DNA of 64,000 bases from Closterium sp. NIES-65 (taxonomy: Eukaryota; Streptophyta; Zygnematophyceae; Desmidiales; Closteriaceae). The notes beneath the pieces are model-generated. The model was not told the origin of the DNA. It worked only from the letters and a program-made list of their open reading frames with translations, and made no database searches. The stretch covers positions 687,501-751,500 of the forward strand of contig CANXME010001279.1 in assembly GCA_948144175.1 (NCBI GenBank), given 5' to 3'. Both the position numbers and the translations under genes were made by a program. This document shows positions 53,690-63,339 of the stretch, piece after piece. Numbering within the stretch: the first letter of the stretch is position 1; the number at the start of each line of letters is the position of its first letter.

Positions 53690-54115
53690 GTACTCTACAT
53701 TGATAAGCCTTAATATCGTAAGAACAAGCAGTTGTTTTGATTTCAGGTAGGCATAAGGCATGCAGCCATAACCAACTCTGAACCTCTACACTGAAGTTAC
53801 TAGCTTAGCAGACCCTGAATTTTAGGGATCGGAAACTCCTGCTAAAAACAGTAATCATCAAACCCTATGACCCGGTTATTTCAACCCTAAACCTGGTCAC
53901 CTGGACAAACCACTGAAAAACAACCAGCCCTGTCAGAGACTCAGAGAACCAGACACTTAGAAACCTTCTACCTACTCAGAACTCCCTGGGGCCTCCCTGG
54001 GTATCTAGCATTGCCGCTGTCACCCCCGCTCTTCAGCATCATTCACATTAACCTCTCTGGCAGAGCTCCTTTCAATTACCACTCCAAACCCTTACCTCCT
54101 CCACTCGCATTTCCC
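53690..54115. other. Host intergenic DNA downstream of the LEA_2 / CC-like gene
   Basis: Unique, AT-richer sequence without a recognisable gene or repeat. It presumably holds the 3' UTR of the minus-strand gene ending at 54116. No clear polyadenylation signal can be asserted. Confidence 0.5.
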
Positions 54116-56103
54116 CTAGACCTTTTTGCTAAGCATTGTAAGCGTGCACGTGTCGTTAATGTACTGTAGAGATGCGGGGTTAATGTTCACCACGCACTCC
54201 AGCAGCTGCGAGTATTTCGGCTGGATGATCTTCCACGCCACGTCCACGTGGCTGTTGAGCGTCGCGTTCAGCTTCAGCGGAACGAACTGCTCCGCCATGT
54301 CCGCGCGCATGAACGTCCCCCCTGCGTACAGCGGAAACGCCATGGTTGAGAGCGAGCGGTTGAAGCTGGACCACTCGAGTTGCTCCTGCTGGAAGGTCGG
54401 CAGCTGGTGGTGGGGCGGGGGAGGGAGGGAGGGGAAGAGTGGGAAGGGGGACAAAAGAGAGAGGGAATGGAGGGGAGAGGGAGAAAGGTAAATAAAGGGA
54501 AACGCCATGGTTGAGAGCGAGCGGTTGAAGCTGGACCACTCGAGTTGCTCCTGCTGGAAGGTCGGCAGCTGAGATAAGGGAACGAGGGGGAGGGAAATGA
54601 TTAGAAGGAAGAGGGGGGGGAGGGAAGCGGTGAGTTTTTGGGGGAGGGAAAGAGGAGAGGAATGGGCGAGGGAAAGGACAACGATGGTGGATAGGTGGGT
54701 GTGGAGGTTGGGGAGAAGTAACGAGGCGTGAAAGTCGGCAAGGTGGGAGTCGGCTAGGTGGGAGAGTGAATTCGGGATGTGATCTGGTCGCATGAGTCAG
54801 TGGGAGTGTGTGTGGAAGTGAGTGTGAAGGTCACTGAGTGACAGGGTTAGTGACCAGACGTGTGTGTAGTGAGTTGAGAGTGAGAAAACGAGGGTGAATG
54901 AGAGAAAGAATGAGTGGACTCGTGTTTGAAAGGGATTGATGGCTCCCACGTTAGCTTCATGGTATTTGCCATGTTGTGGTGAGCGAGTGAGTGACCGTTG
55001 GCCCTTACCGTTGTCTTCATGATATTCGCCATGTTGTGATAGCTGATGGAGAGATCGCCGCCGTCGAACCACGTGTTAAACCGCGTGTTGGGGTTGCGTA
55101 TAGAGAAGATGAACGTCATGTTGGCGTACAGATGGTCCGTCGCCATTCCGTTACCGTCAAGCATGTCCTGGTATACAGTAAACTGGTTCACCGCCACGTA
55201 CTGTACACAAGGAAATATCACCAACAAAATAAAGCATGAGAAACTGGATAACATTACAACGCGATTTGGGGAACGAGAGTGAGGCGCGCGCACCAGGCCT
55301 TGAGCACGGCCGCGATGATATTGAGCGGGAATTGGCGCGAAGCGTAAGAGGATGTGAGCTCTTATGAATGGGACACTGAAGCAGCAGCTCATGAACTATC
55401 GGGACTGAAACCAAACAAGTAAAGTTCAACGTACGTCGAAAGTGTACGTTGGTTCCGTCGGTTGGAAGATGATCCAGCACACGATCGCGCCTGCGACCAG
55501 CAGCAGTCCGACGATCAACGACGTATACGCCCAGAATGCGATCCACCACTTGCGTCGCCGGTCCGCGTCGCGCAGGTGATCCGGGTAAAAATCGTCGTAG
55601 TCGTCGTCGCCGTCGCCACCGTTGATCGCAACGGACGCGCCCCCTCGTCCGGATCGCATGCTCCGCGCGTCTTCGTCGCCGAAGCGCGGCGACGACGGCG
55701 CGGACGACCCGGGCGAGCTGAAAAGCCCCGCGCGGTCGGAATGCGCGGGCGTCTGCACGAAATAGGACGCGGTCGGGCGGTAGGGCGACGCCGCGGGGAT
55801 GGAGCTTCCGCCGACAGAACCGGGGCCCGTTCCGAACCCGTTATAGTGTCCTGGAGTCTCGACGGTATACCCGGGGTTTTCATACTGCGGCGCGTAGTAC
55901 GGGCCTCCGCCGCTGCGGTTGCTGCGTGCGGGCGAGGAGCCGGGGGAGCAGTTTGAGTCGCTATAGGCGTGCGACGCGGACGGCTCGCGACGCACCCACG
56001 AGGGGTTCTGGCTGCTAGAGCTGGTGGCTTTAGAGGCCTTCGGGCCGCCGTATAACGGGTTGGGGCGCGGCCCGTTGTAGGAGTAATTGCTCCGCTCAGA
56101 CAT
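54116..56103 (-). CDS. Membrane-anchored LEA_2 protein, companion-of-cellulose-synthase-like
   Basis: Three exons, all phase 0: 56103-55435, 55200-55009, 54403-54116, about 382 residues. Introns start GTACGT and GTAAGG and end CAG. Residues 1-~180 are disordered and Ser/Pro/Gly-rich with SPARS and YFVQTPAHSD. A single membrane helix follows (about 195-215, WIAFWAYTSLIVGLLLVAGA), then a C-terminal LEA_2-type domain (VAVNQFTVYQDM, ATDHLYANMTFIFSIRNPNT, NPASLQYINDTCTLTML). Arabidopsis CC1/CC2 share this plan (YYVQSP-type N-terminus, one TM, TDM...NTGTFFGV, C-terminal CTVTTV). Those proteins link cellulose synthase complexes to microtubules and help growth under salt stress. The family call is from motif resemblance; the exact role is inferred. 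Intron 2 holds a duplicated start of exon 3 with its own acceptor. Confidence 0.8.
54498..54571 (-). repeat. Duplicated 5' end of exon 3 in the CC-like gene
   Basis: 74 bp identical to 54333-54406, offset by 165 bp, including the exon start (LPTFQQEQLEWSSF). A usable-looking acceptor (CTTATCTCAG) lies just upstream. The reading frame stays open from this copy into the normal exon 3, so using the upstream acceptor at 54568 would add 55 codons without a frame change. Confidence 0.85.
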
Positions 56104-57478
56104 GGCGACTAGTATCTACTTGGACAGAGGAGGCAGGAACTAGGGTACGACGTGTAACGAAGAGATTGGAGAGCACTGGAGGGCGTACTAGTCTAGATAA
56201 ATGTGTTTGGAAGTTTTCTGAGGAACGGAATGTCTTGTCATAGGAAGTCGAGAAAAAGGCTGGCGCACAACAGCGCCTTCCCTTGTTAGATAAATGCGGA
56301 GGAGGTTCGTCAATGGCGGGAAAGGAGGAAGGGTTGGGGAGGCAGACAAGGGGGGCTGCGGGAAAGGGGCACAAAGGGATGGGAGAAGAGGGGGAATAAG
56401 CAAGAGCGATGCAGTTGTGGAATTCAAACCAGCACGACGGACTCGACAATGAGCATATGTAATGCGGTGGAGTGTGTTTTTTTCACGTACTGAAGCGGCT
56501 CCATTGCACTATAGAACGTTTGGGCGGGGTACGAACAAAATATTTACACATCAGGGACATGCCCATGCGGAGCGGAGCTCTGTTTGCAAGGTGCTCGTCG
56601 TGGCTCGTGGGTTTGAACCGTTGGCAGTAGGGTTTGGGTTGGCTTGGGTTTGGGGGGCGGGGGACGAAAATGCGTCGAGGGGAGTCTCACTGCGATGCAA
56701 GGCTCGAGCTGGGTGCGGAAACAAATTCGCTGTGTTTGCCCCTGGAAGCAGATATGCGAAATCAAATCTGGTAAATTATAAGTTTTCGCGTGGTTTACGA
56801 AAGCACTGCCGTGTTCCTCAAGGCGCGGAGAGATGCGAGCGAGGTAAGAACCTCGAGCAGGAGACCAGATGGCGTGCTGTTTGATTGGTTGGCTTCGGTG
56901 TTCGCTTTTCGGCGATGGCGTTTCCGGACCGGGCGGGCAGCTGGGAGTGCTAGGCTAGCACATGATGTGCAGTTTGCCTTGCCTGCCACCACGCAAACCA
57001 AGAACCAGAAGAATTCGTGGATTCCAGCGAAATGGTGCGGAGGAGAGACGGTTCGAACCGACATGTCAGCGGCGAGTGATCCGAAGCCGCGATGGCGGCT
57101 TGTCGCCTGACCAGGCTGGTCAGTAAGCGCTTCCCCTGCCAAACGGTAAACATGACTGCAATTCTCGTTAAAGAGAAGCCTTACGGCGAAGTGGGCTTCA
57201 AAATACACTTGCGACAAAACAAAAACAAATACAATCAAGCTACTCACAATCAAGTAGGATGCCTTTCTCAAACGCAATTGTGCAATCAATGTGTCAACAT
57301 TATCATTGCCTGCTGTCTCAAATTACCCTAGCGGGGTATTCGAACATGAATGACGAATCAACAAATCAACAAATCATCATTATTCCACTAAACGACATGT
57401 TTGTCTCGTGCTACAAAATCTGCACTCTACTTTCAGGCAACTTTCCACTTGGCGATTTAGGGTGGAACCTTGTTTCCT
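56104..57478. other. Host region between the CC-like and MnSOD genes
   Basis: 1.4 kb with no recognised gene. It should hold the promoter and 5' UTR of the CC-like gene (minus strand, from 56104) and the 3' UTR of MnSOD (below 57479). Overlapping open frames at 56462-56884 (+), 56790-57110 (+) and 56795-57289 (-) have no known domain and are likely chance. Confidence 0.5.
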
Positions 57479-60298
57479 TCAATAAGCAGCTGCATAGCGA
57501 GAAGCCACATCCTTCCAGTTGATGATCTTCCAAATGTTCTTCAGGTAGTCGGGGCGAACATTTTTGTACTGGAAAAACACGAAGTCCAAATACACGACGA
57601 GAAAACAGGAAGACAGGGACAATATTAGGCATCCGTACTGGAATGCAGTTCTTGCTGATGAAAACCAGCACCTGCACCTGTGGATTTTCTTTGTCCCAGT
57701 GCTCTTTATGGTACCCAAATTTTCTGCAAGACGCATTAGTGGCACTAGCAGTAATAATAAGAATAGGTACATAGCGGAAGAGGATCTTACCTGAAGGTAG
57801 TAGGCATGCTCCCAGACGTCAACACCCAGTAGAGGCACGTGGCCTGTAGTCACACACGCGTCCTGATTGGCTGTCGTGACAATCGCCAGCTTCTTCCGGT
57901 CATTAAGGCCCAACCACTGGGGGAAACAAGTGGACAAAATGACACAGTGGGGGCAAACTTGTTCTGAGAAGGAAGAAAAACAAAAGAGTTCCTTTCTCAA
58001 AGGCAGAATCACTGGAGGGGGAAAGGAGACAGTGTGAGCTTTTCTTCTTTCCAAAGCTTCAGAAATGCCCCCCCCCCTTTCCTATCTCTAGGGAGACCCA
58101 CCGTTTCGATAGATCCATCCAGGCTCCTGCCAGCGTCAGCAGCACTGAACTCGGGCGTCCAATGACCCAAACTCGTGCTCGTTCCAATCACACAAAATGA
58201 ACTCCCAACACAATACGATTCCACCAGTTAGTCACTCACCACCCATCCGGACCCCTGCACGCCAGCACCAGCAGCATTGATGGACGCAAAAGCGTCCAGC
58301 GACCCAAACTCATGCCTTACAGTGACACAGTACAATCCCATTCAGACAATCCCACCCAATACAGTCACTCACCACGGAACCTCGCACTCCAGCGCCAGCA
58401 GCATTGGTACAGCAACCCAGAATCGGGCAGTAAAGTCAAAAGAAGTACACTCTCAACTGGATCAACATCCCACCCGTTTCAGTCACTCACCACCCATCCG
58501 GACCCCTGCACGCCAGCACCAGCAGCATTGAACTTGGAGACAAGGGCGTCCAGCGACCCAAACTGGGCGTCAATGGCTGCCGCTAAAGCACCCTCGGGTG
58601 GCGCTCCCCCTCCCTCCTGTGAGAACACGCAGGATATGATAAAGGGGAGAGGAAGAACTGGTACTTGGGTTTGCTGGAATTTAGAGACAAGGGCGTCCAG
58701 CGACCGAATCTGGGCGTCAACAGCTGCCACTAGAGAGCCTTCGGGTGGCGCCCCCCCTCCCTCCTGCGAGGGCAAGACAAAGCGAGGGGGGGAATAAAGG
58801 ATGGGTATGGATGTGTGATTAGATTCGACATCCAAAAATTGTCTTCTGAAAACACGCAGGACAAGACGAAAGGGAGAGGAGAAATTGGTGTTGCGATGTC
58901 TTCGGATTGGTGTTAGCCAGGCTGTGGCGGACGAATCAGTCTGGAGAATTTATGAAGATTGGTCACAAATCTAGTAGGAACTGTGAAATTGTACACATGA
59001 AGGAAGGAGGTATCAGAATACGGAGAAACCGGAATTGGAGGGAGCAGAAGTCTTACACTGATAGGGGCGAGGTTCTTCCAGAAGATGCTGTGATTCACGT
59101 GGCCTGCACGCAACGAAGGGTCGCACACAGAACACGTTAGCACAGCCGCACGCTGTCAAAAGAAAGGCTGCACGCTGTCAAAAGAAAGGCTGCACGCTGT
59201 CAAAAGAAAGGCTGCACGCTGTCAAAAGCAAGGCTGCACGCTGTCAAAAGAAAGGCTGCACGCTGTCAAAAGAAAGGCTGCACGCTGTCAAAAGCAAGGC
59301 TGCACGCTGTCAAAAGCAAGGCTGCACGCTGTCAAAAGAAAGGCTGCACGCTGTCAAAAGCAAGGCTGCACGCTGTCAAAAGCACAGTCGCACAAGTCAT
59401 TGCCGAACAAGACCTTGTTGCAATGTGTCACACAAAGGCACAGTCGCACAGTCAGTGCCCTAAGACCCAAACATTCCCATGCACAGCAACAGACACACAG
59501 GTGGAGACTAACTCAAGCATGACAATTACTTCGACAATCCATTGCAACCTTTGCAACTCTGAATTCATATTCTTCATGGCGATACATCTGTATAGCATGC
59601 ATGCAACTCCTTCCGCCATGTTTTTCCTTGAATTTTGCCCAAAGGTATCCAAGGTGCTCATCCTTCGCTCAATCTTGAGCGTCTCCGCTCCGTCTCTGAT
59701 CCGTTCTTCTCTGAATGTCCATTTTCTCATTATTTCGGGAAACGTGCACAAACACAATTCACCCGCTCGTCGCAAATTTCGTCTCTCGTCAACCTATTAC
59801 GGACGAGGGTACCCAGCCAAGTGTTGAACGCTTGGAAATATGAGACGCGAGCAGTCGGTTTATGCAATAAAGACAAAGCAGTGCTTAGTAATACTCTCAA
59901 CTCTTCAAATCCGGTGCTCGTTCATGGATTTAATCTCCCGGCTTACCTCCGCCGTTAAAGTTGATCGCTCGTTGGAGCGACACCACCGTCTCCGTGTCGC
60001 CTTTCCCCCGCGCTGCGTCCAACTGTTCCACGGCCTTGTTGTAACCCGCCACGTAAGCAGCGTGGTGCTTCGCGTGATGTAACTGCATGATCTCGCCGCT
60101 CACCACCGGCTCCAGCGCGCCATAATCGTACGGCAGATCTGGAAGGCTCGCCACGATCGGACGGCTGGTATCACTTGCCGCCGACGCCGCGAGGCCACGC
60201 CCGCCTCCTGCACCGCCAAGTGCGGCGACTTCTGCGGGGGCTGCCGCTTTGAGCAACTTTCCCGCGGAGAGCAGCTGGCGAGAGGCGATGCGCATCAT
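57479..60298 (-). CDS. MSD1: Mitochondrial Mn-superoxide dismutase
   Basis: Converts superoxide to hydrogen peroxide and oxygen in the mitochondrial matrix. Five exons: 60298-59947, 59103-59057, 58616-58491, 57916-57791, 57568-57479, giving about 246 residues with GT/AG introns and consistent phases. Residues 1-~48 are Arg/Ala/Ser-rich without acids at first, a typical transit peptide. The mature part starts near [14 protein letters not shown]. Predicted metal ligands: H74 ([12 protein letters not shown]), H122 (HVNHSIFW), D208 and H212 ([12 protein letters not shown]). The gateway Tyr is Y82. Exon 3 codes [20 protein letters not shown] to GVQGSGWV. The C-terminus is [20 protein letters not shown]...YAAAY. 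MMR at the start gives two adjacent Met; the first is used. Mn rather than Fe is inferred from overall similarity to plant and animal MnSOD. Several partial exon 3 copies lie in the introns. Confidence 0.93.
58100..58763 (-). repeat. Tandem partial copies of MnSOD exon 3
   Basis: Five related stretches in transcription order. 58763-~58677 has an acceptor and the first 29 codons, [20 protein letters not shown]. 58616-58491 is the complete exon with acceptor and donor. About 58412-58366 codes [11 protein letters not shown] and precedes GTGAGT. About 58312-58240 codes [20 protein letters not shown] and precedes GTGAGT. About 58172-58100 is a decayed copy ([15 protein letters not shown]) followed by GTGGGT. 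Only one copy is complete. The intron pieces between them are also alike. Confidence 0.85.
59148..59389. repeat. 22-bp minisatellite in MnSOD intron 1
   Basis: Eleven head-to-tail 22-bp units, consensus GCACGCTGTCAAAAGMAAGG plus CT. One position alternates A or C between units (order A A A C A A C C A C, last unit diverged). It lies about 45 bp upstream (in transcription sense) of exon 2. There are no spacers, so it is not a CRISPR array. Confidence 0.95.
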
Positions 60299-61331
60299 TT
60301 CCCGCGAAAAACGCTAAAAAGGATAAAATTGAACAAAATTTTGAAACGTAAGAGACTGAGCACGAGGCGTTGCGACAGGAGGGAACACTGTCGTTGAAGA
60401 GAGAAAGACGAACTGACACGAGGCCAGGAGCTACTAGTGAATGCTAGCAACACGCCCGTATCAACAAAAAAGTGAAGTTAACTTGCGACCTGAAACTGAA
60501 TTCAACATCCAGAAGTAAGCGTGCTGTCATGGCGCTTATGAATTGGTGCCGCGAGTATGAGTCGCCCAACCCCGCCCCAACGCCGCCAGTTCAGATACAG
60601 ACAATGCACCAGACCCAATCTCTTTAAGACCGTACAGTGTTCGCTTGGAACCCCGGAGGAGGCAAAGTTGCGGGGAAACACGGCAGGTAAGGGAGTGCGT
60701 TCAGTACCAAGCCAAGAGAACTACCCGCTGTGCTTCTTTCGGTTTCTCGTGTGGAGATTTTTAAAAAACTTGTAAACTTGGAGGATCAACCCTCGAGCCG
60801 TCTAGTGTAACTGCGGCTTAATTAAAAGGTTCTCACAGGTGCTCAAATCTCGTCCTACGCAATGTATCTGTTGCTGATGTGGCACGAGCCCGCAAACCTT
60901 TGCCCATCGCTTGGAGATCCTGCATGCATGATTCGAGTTCACGGATGCTGACGTCTGCATGGTGACAAGCGGCTCACGCTCATTCGGCAAGCTCCAACCG
61001 CCATAACTTATTGTTTGGCCGATGCATTACTATATAAAGAGGAAAAGTATGTATGTACATGCCAACGGTTGTGTTGTTAGCCTAAAACATGTTCGGTACA
61101 TCTGCTGTTTTTCTGTGTGCAAGCGTACCGCTCTGCTTGCGAGCGCACCGGATTTCAATGGATTTCGCCACAGCATGCAGAACCATTTTCAAGATTGTAT
61201 AGAGAGACATCATGAATATTCAAGCAAAAATGTTCGACATTATGCGAGAGTTCAATGGATGTATTCAATCCTTAGTTTCGTGTTAGACAGAAAGAAGAAA
61301 AAGGGGAAGAGAGACATAAATGAGGGATAAG
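60299..61331. other. Upstream region of MnSOD
   Basis: About 1 kb between the MnSOD start codon and Gypsy-K. No gene is recognised; a 72-codon frame at 60557-60775 (+) has no known domain. The promoter and 5' UTR of MnSOD should lie here, but I cannot place a TATA box or start site with confidence. Confidence 0.5.
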
Positions 61332-61658
61332 TGTAAGGAATTTTCTCGACATTCCTTACCGCAACCTGCAACATCGCGTACAACAGCAGCCGTTGCTTGC
61401 CCGTTACTGCTAACAGGGCTTCGCAGACTTCGCGCGCACTGTTTCACCAAACCATGCACCGCTGGCCCGGCCATGTCGGCCTACGCTTCGGGACTAGGAC
61501 GAGCCTCGATGCCAGCCTAGCACTAGCTAGCTCGCACGCACCGCGTTACCGTTTGCATGTTTCGCGTATAAATGTTCGTTCATGCCTTCGCTCACATTTT
61601 GTATTCGTTTGACAATCTTATGCAATCCTCACTACCTCGATTCATTGCACTCGTAACA
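61332..61658 (+). repeat. 5' LTR of Gypsy-K
   Basis: Starts TGTAAGGAATTTTC...ATTCCTTA like the Gypsy-1 LTR and ends CTCGTAACA. A primer site close to TGGTATTCAGGGC (tRNA-Met type) follows at 61661. Only one LTR is in the window. Confidence 0.75.
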
Positions 61659-61699
61659 CTTGGTATTCAGGGCTACTTCCTCTCGGACCGCAAATCTCT

Positions 61700-61755
61700 G
61701 CACCCTATGAAATCAACTCTTCTTTTTTTTTCTTCTTTTTTTTTTTTCACTCGAA
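61700..61755 (+). repeat. T-rich run in the Gypsy-K leader
   Basis: Two T runs separated by CTTC, a simple-sequence tract between the primer site and gag. Confidence 0.8.
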
Positions 61756-61850
61756 GGGACTAACGCACCTTAGACCCTATCCTCGCATTTTCTCGTAAAC
61801 GCGTGCAGCCACAACTGCGCCTAAACTAAGCCGAGCCGACGCCCTTCGTA

Positions 61851-62765
61851 ATGGCCGAACATATCGACGTCACGACACTCACGCAGGACCGCCTGAATGA
61901 ACTGCCGCGCCAGCTGCACGAAAACTTAGAAGAAATTGCAGAGATGACGGCGAAACACACATCTATGCAGAATGAGGTCGCACGAGCACAACAAGCGCAA
62001 TCACAAGCACATGGCGCTCCAATACAGCCTGCACCACAAGCATCACAGCATGGAAGTGTGGGGCAACCCGCGAGCACATCCAGTAATGGCGCCGTCCGCC
62101 ACGACAGAGACGACGACCACGGCACGACACACCCCGAAGCGACAAATGCGGCCAGGAACCAGCGCCGCGTCACGATTTCGGCACCGATCAATGATTCGGC
62201 ACTGCCGTCACCGATGCCGCTCAAGCCGGAGCTTCCGCCATGTTTTGACATGAGTCAACGGGGTGGTCCTATCGTTCTGGCGTGGTTGTTCAAGATGAAC
62301 GTGTTCTTTGACGCCAACTACGTTCCGGAGGATACGGCGAAAATTTGCTACGCCGTGTCACTGCTGCGAGGACCCGCCATGGATTGGTGGCGTGTTATCG
62401 TCACAAAGCCGAATGACTACGCGAATCTACCGACACAGGAAGGACAAACCGGACCATGGGCGCCGTCGTATTTTGAGGAGGTTCCCCAATATCGCACGTG
62501 GGACGCATGGTGCGCATCTATGCGCGCTCGATTTGATCCAGTTGCGGCTTCGATCGTGACGCGTCAAAAGCTCCGCACTTGGCGCCAACTCGGTTCCGTC
62601 CAAGACTACACTAGCGGGTTTCTGGCGCTGTGCGAGCAAGTCAGATATATGCACGACGGCATGCGTATCGACCGCTACATCGACGGCCTGAAGCACGACA
62701 TCGCCCAGGAAATCCAGCACCGCGGCGTCACCGATTTTCAGGAGATTCTCGCCATGGTGGAGTAA
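61851..62765 (+). pseudogene. Gypsy-K gag
   Basis: An open frame of 304 codons starting MAEHIDVTTLTQDRLNELP. An N-terminal coiled-coil-like part (to about residue 55), a Gln/Ala/Ser linker, then a capsid core: ICYAVSLLRGPAMDWWRVI, WDAWCASMRARFDPVAAS, RTWRQLGSVQDYTSGFLAL, RIDRYIDGLKHDIAQEI. It ends before the knuckle. A retroelement gag, not a host gene. Confidence 0.8.
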
Positions 62766-62879
62766 CTTCTTTCGCTGACCGAGACCGGGGTCCTACACAA
62801 GCAAAAACTGGGGAAATCTATCTCGTGGGACGAATAAGGGCGCCACAATACGTGCCGTCGCCACGAACGCCGCTGCCGC

Positions 62880-63103
62880 ACCGTTCAAAGGGCGCTCTTC
62901 GCGTGCAATCAGCCGGGACACCGTAAAAGCGAATGCCTGAAAAACGCTAACGGAAAGGGGGAAGCAGAGCAGGAGAACAGACCAAGCAGTAGGGAAACGC
63001 GAGGAGTCATTAGCAGACGAGACCTCTACTGACAGGTCACGCCGCTCGCCTGACCCAACCAACCCTCACCGAGTGATTGTGCCGGTTCACGCTATCAACC
63101 ACA
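62880..63103 (+). pseudogene. Gypsy-K zinc-knuckle to protease-start relic
   Basis: A knuckle-like FACNQPGHRKSECLKNANGK is visible (about 62896-62950), followed by Lys/Glu-rich sequence and PHRVIVPVHAINH (about 63067-63103). This matches [14 protein letters not shown] in Gypsy-1 (about 7283). A fossil. Confidence 0.65.
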
Positions 63104-63234
63104 TGTCAGAACATTATAGCTTATACTATTGTGTAGGCTGTAGTGGGGTATCCCATAGGGGGTACAACCCAATTAGGGTTAGTACTTGTACCCACTTCAT
63201 TCATAGTTCATTCATTCTCGTTTCAGTTTTCTCA
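63104..63234 (+). repeat. 5' LTR of Copia-J
   Basis: TGTCAGAACATTATAGC...TTTTCTCA, with GTAGGCTGTAGTGGGGTA, GGGGGTACAACCC and ATTAGGGTTAG. Followed by TGGTATCGAGC. Confidence 0.85.
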
Positions 63235-63339
63235 TGGTATCGAGCAGGTTCCCTCGTGGGAACTATTCCTAGGGCCCTACTACTGCTTCCGCTGCTACTC
63301 GATCTGTCGCACGCCCCATGGCGTGCGACGCGCGACGAT

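Larger units (their letters stand above)
61332..63103 (+). mobile_element. Gypsy-K: 5' part of a Gypsy-1-type element
   Basis: A 5' LTR, primer site, T-rich leader, gag and zinc-knuckle region of a gypsy element related to Gypsy-1. Copia-J enters at 63104 and the rest lies outside the window. The order and motifs match Gypsy-1 (1011-2412 and 7131 onward). Wholeness cannot be judged from this part; the region after gag appears broken. Confidence 0.8.

Noticed and set aside
57040-57130. tRNA-like T-loop (GGTTCGAACC) and another GGTTTGAACC at about 56606
   Set aside because: No acceptor stem, D-arm or anticodon arm could be folded at the right distances on either strand.
56795-57289. 164-codon reverse frame with a hydrophobic N-terminal segment
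   Set aside because: No family resemblance, overlapping frames on the other strand, and no supporting splice structure; treated as chance.
59148-59389. CRISPR-like array
   Set aside because: Direct 22-bp units abut with no unique spacers, and it lies in a eukaryotic intron; it is a minisatellite.
60557-60775. 72-codon frame upstream of MnSOD
   Set aside because: Basic, no domain, likely part of the promoter or 5' UTR region.
61700-61755. T-run as the reversed poly(A) tail of a LINE or SINE
   Set aside because: It lies inside the gypsy leader between primer site and gag with no retroposon body next to it.
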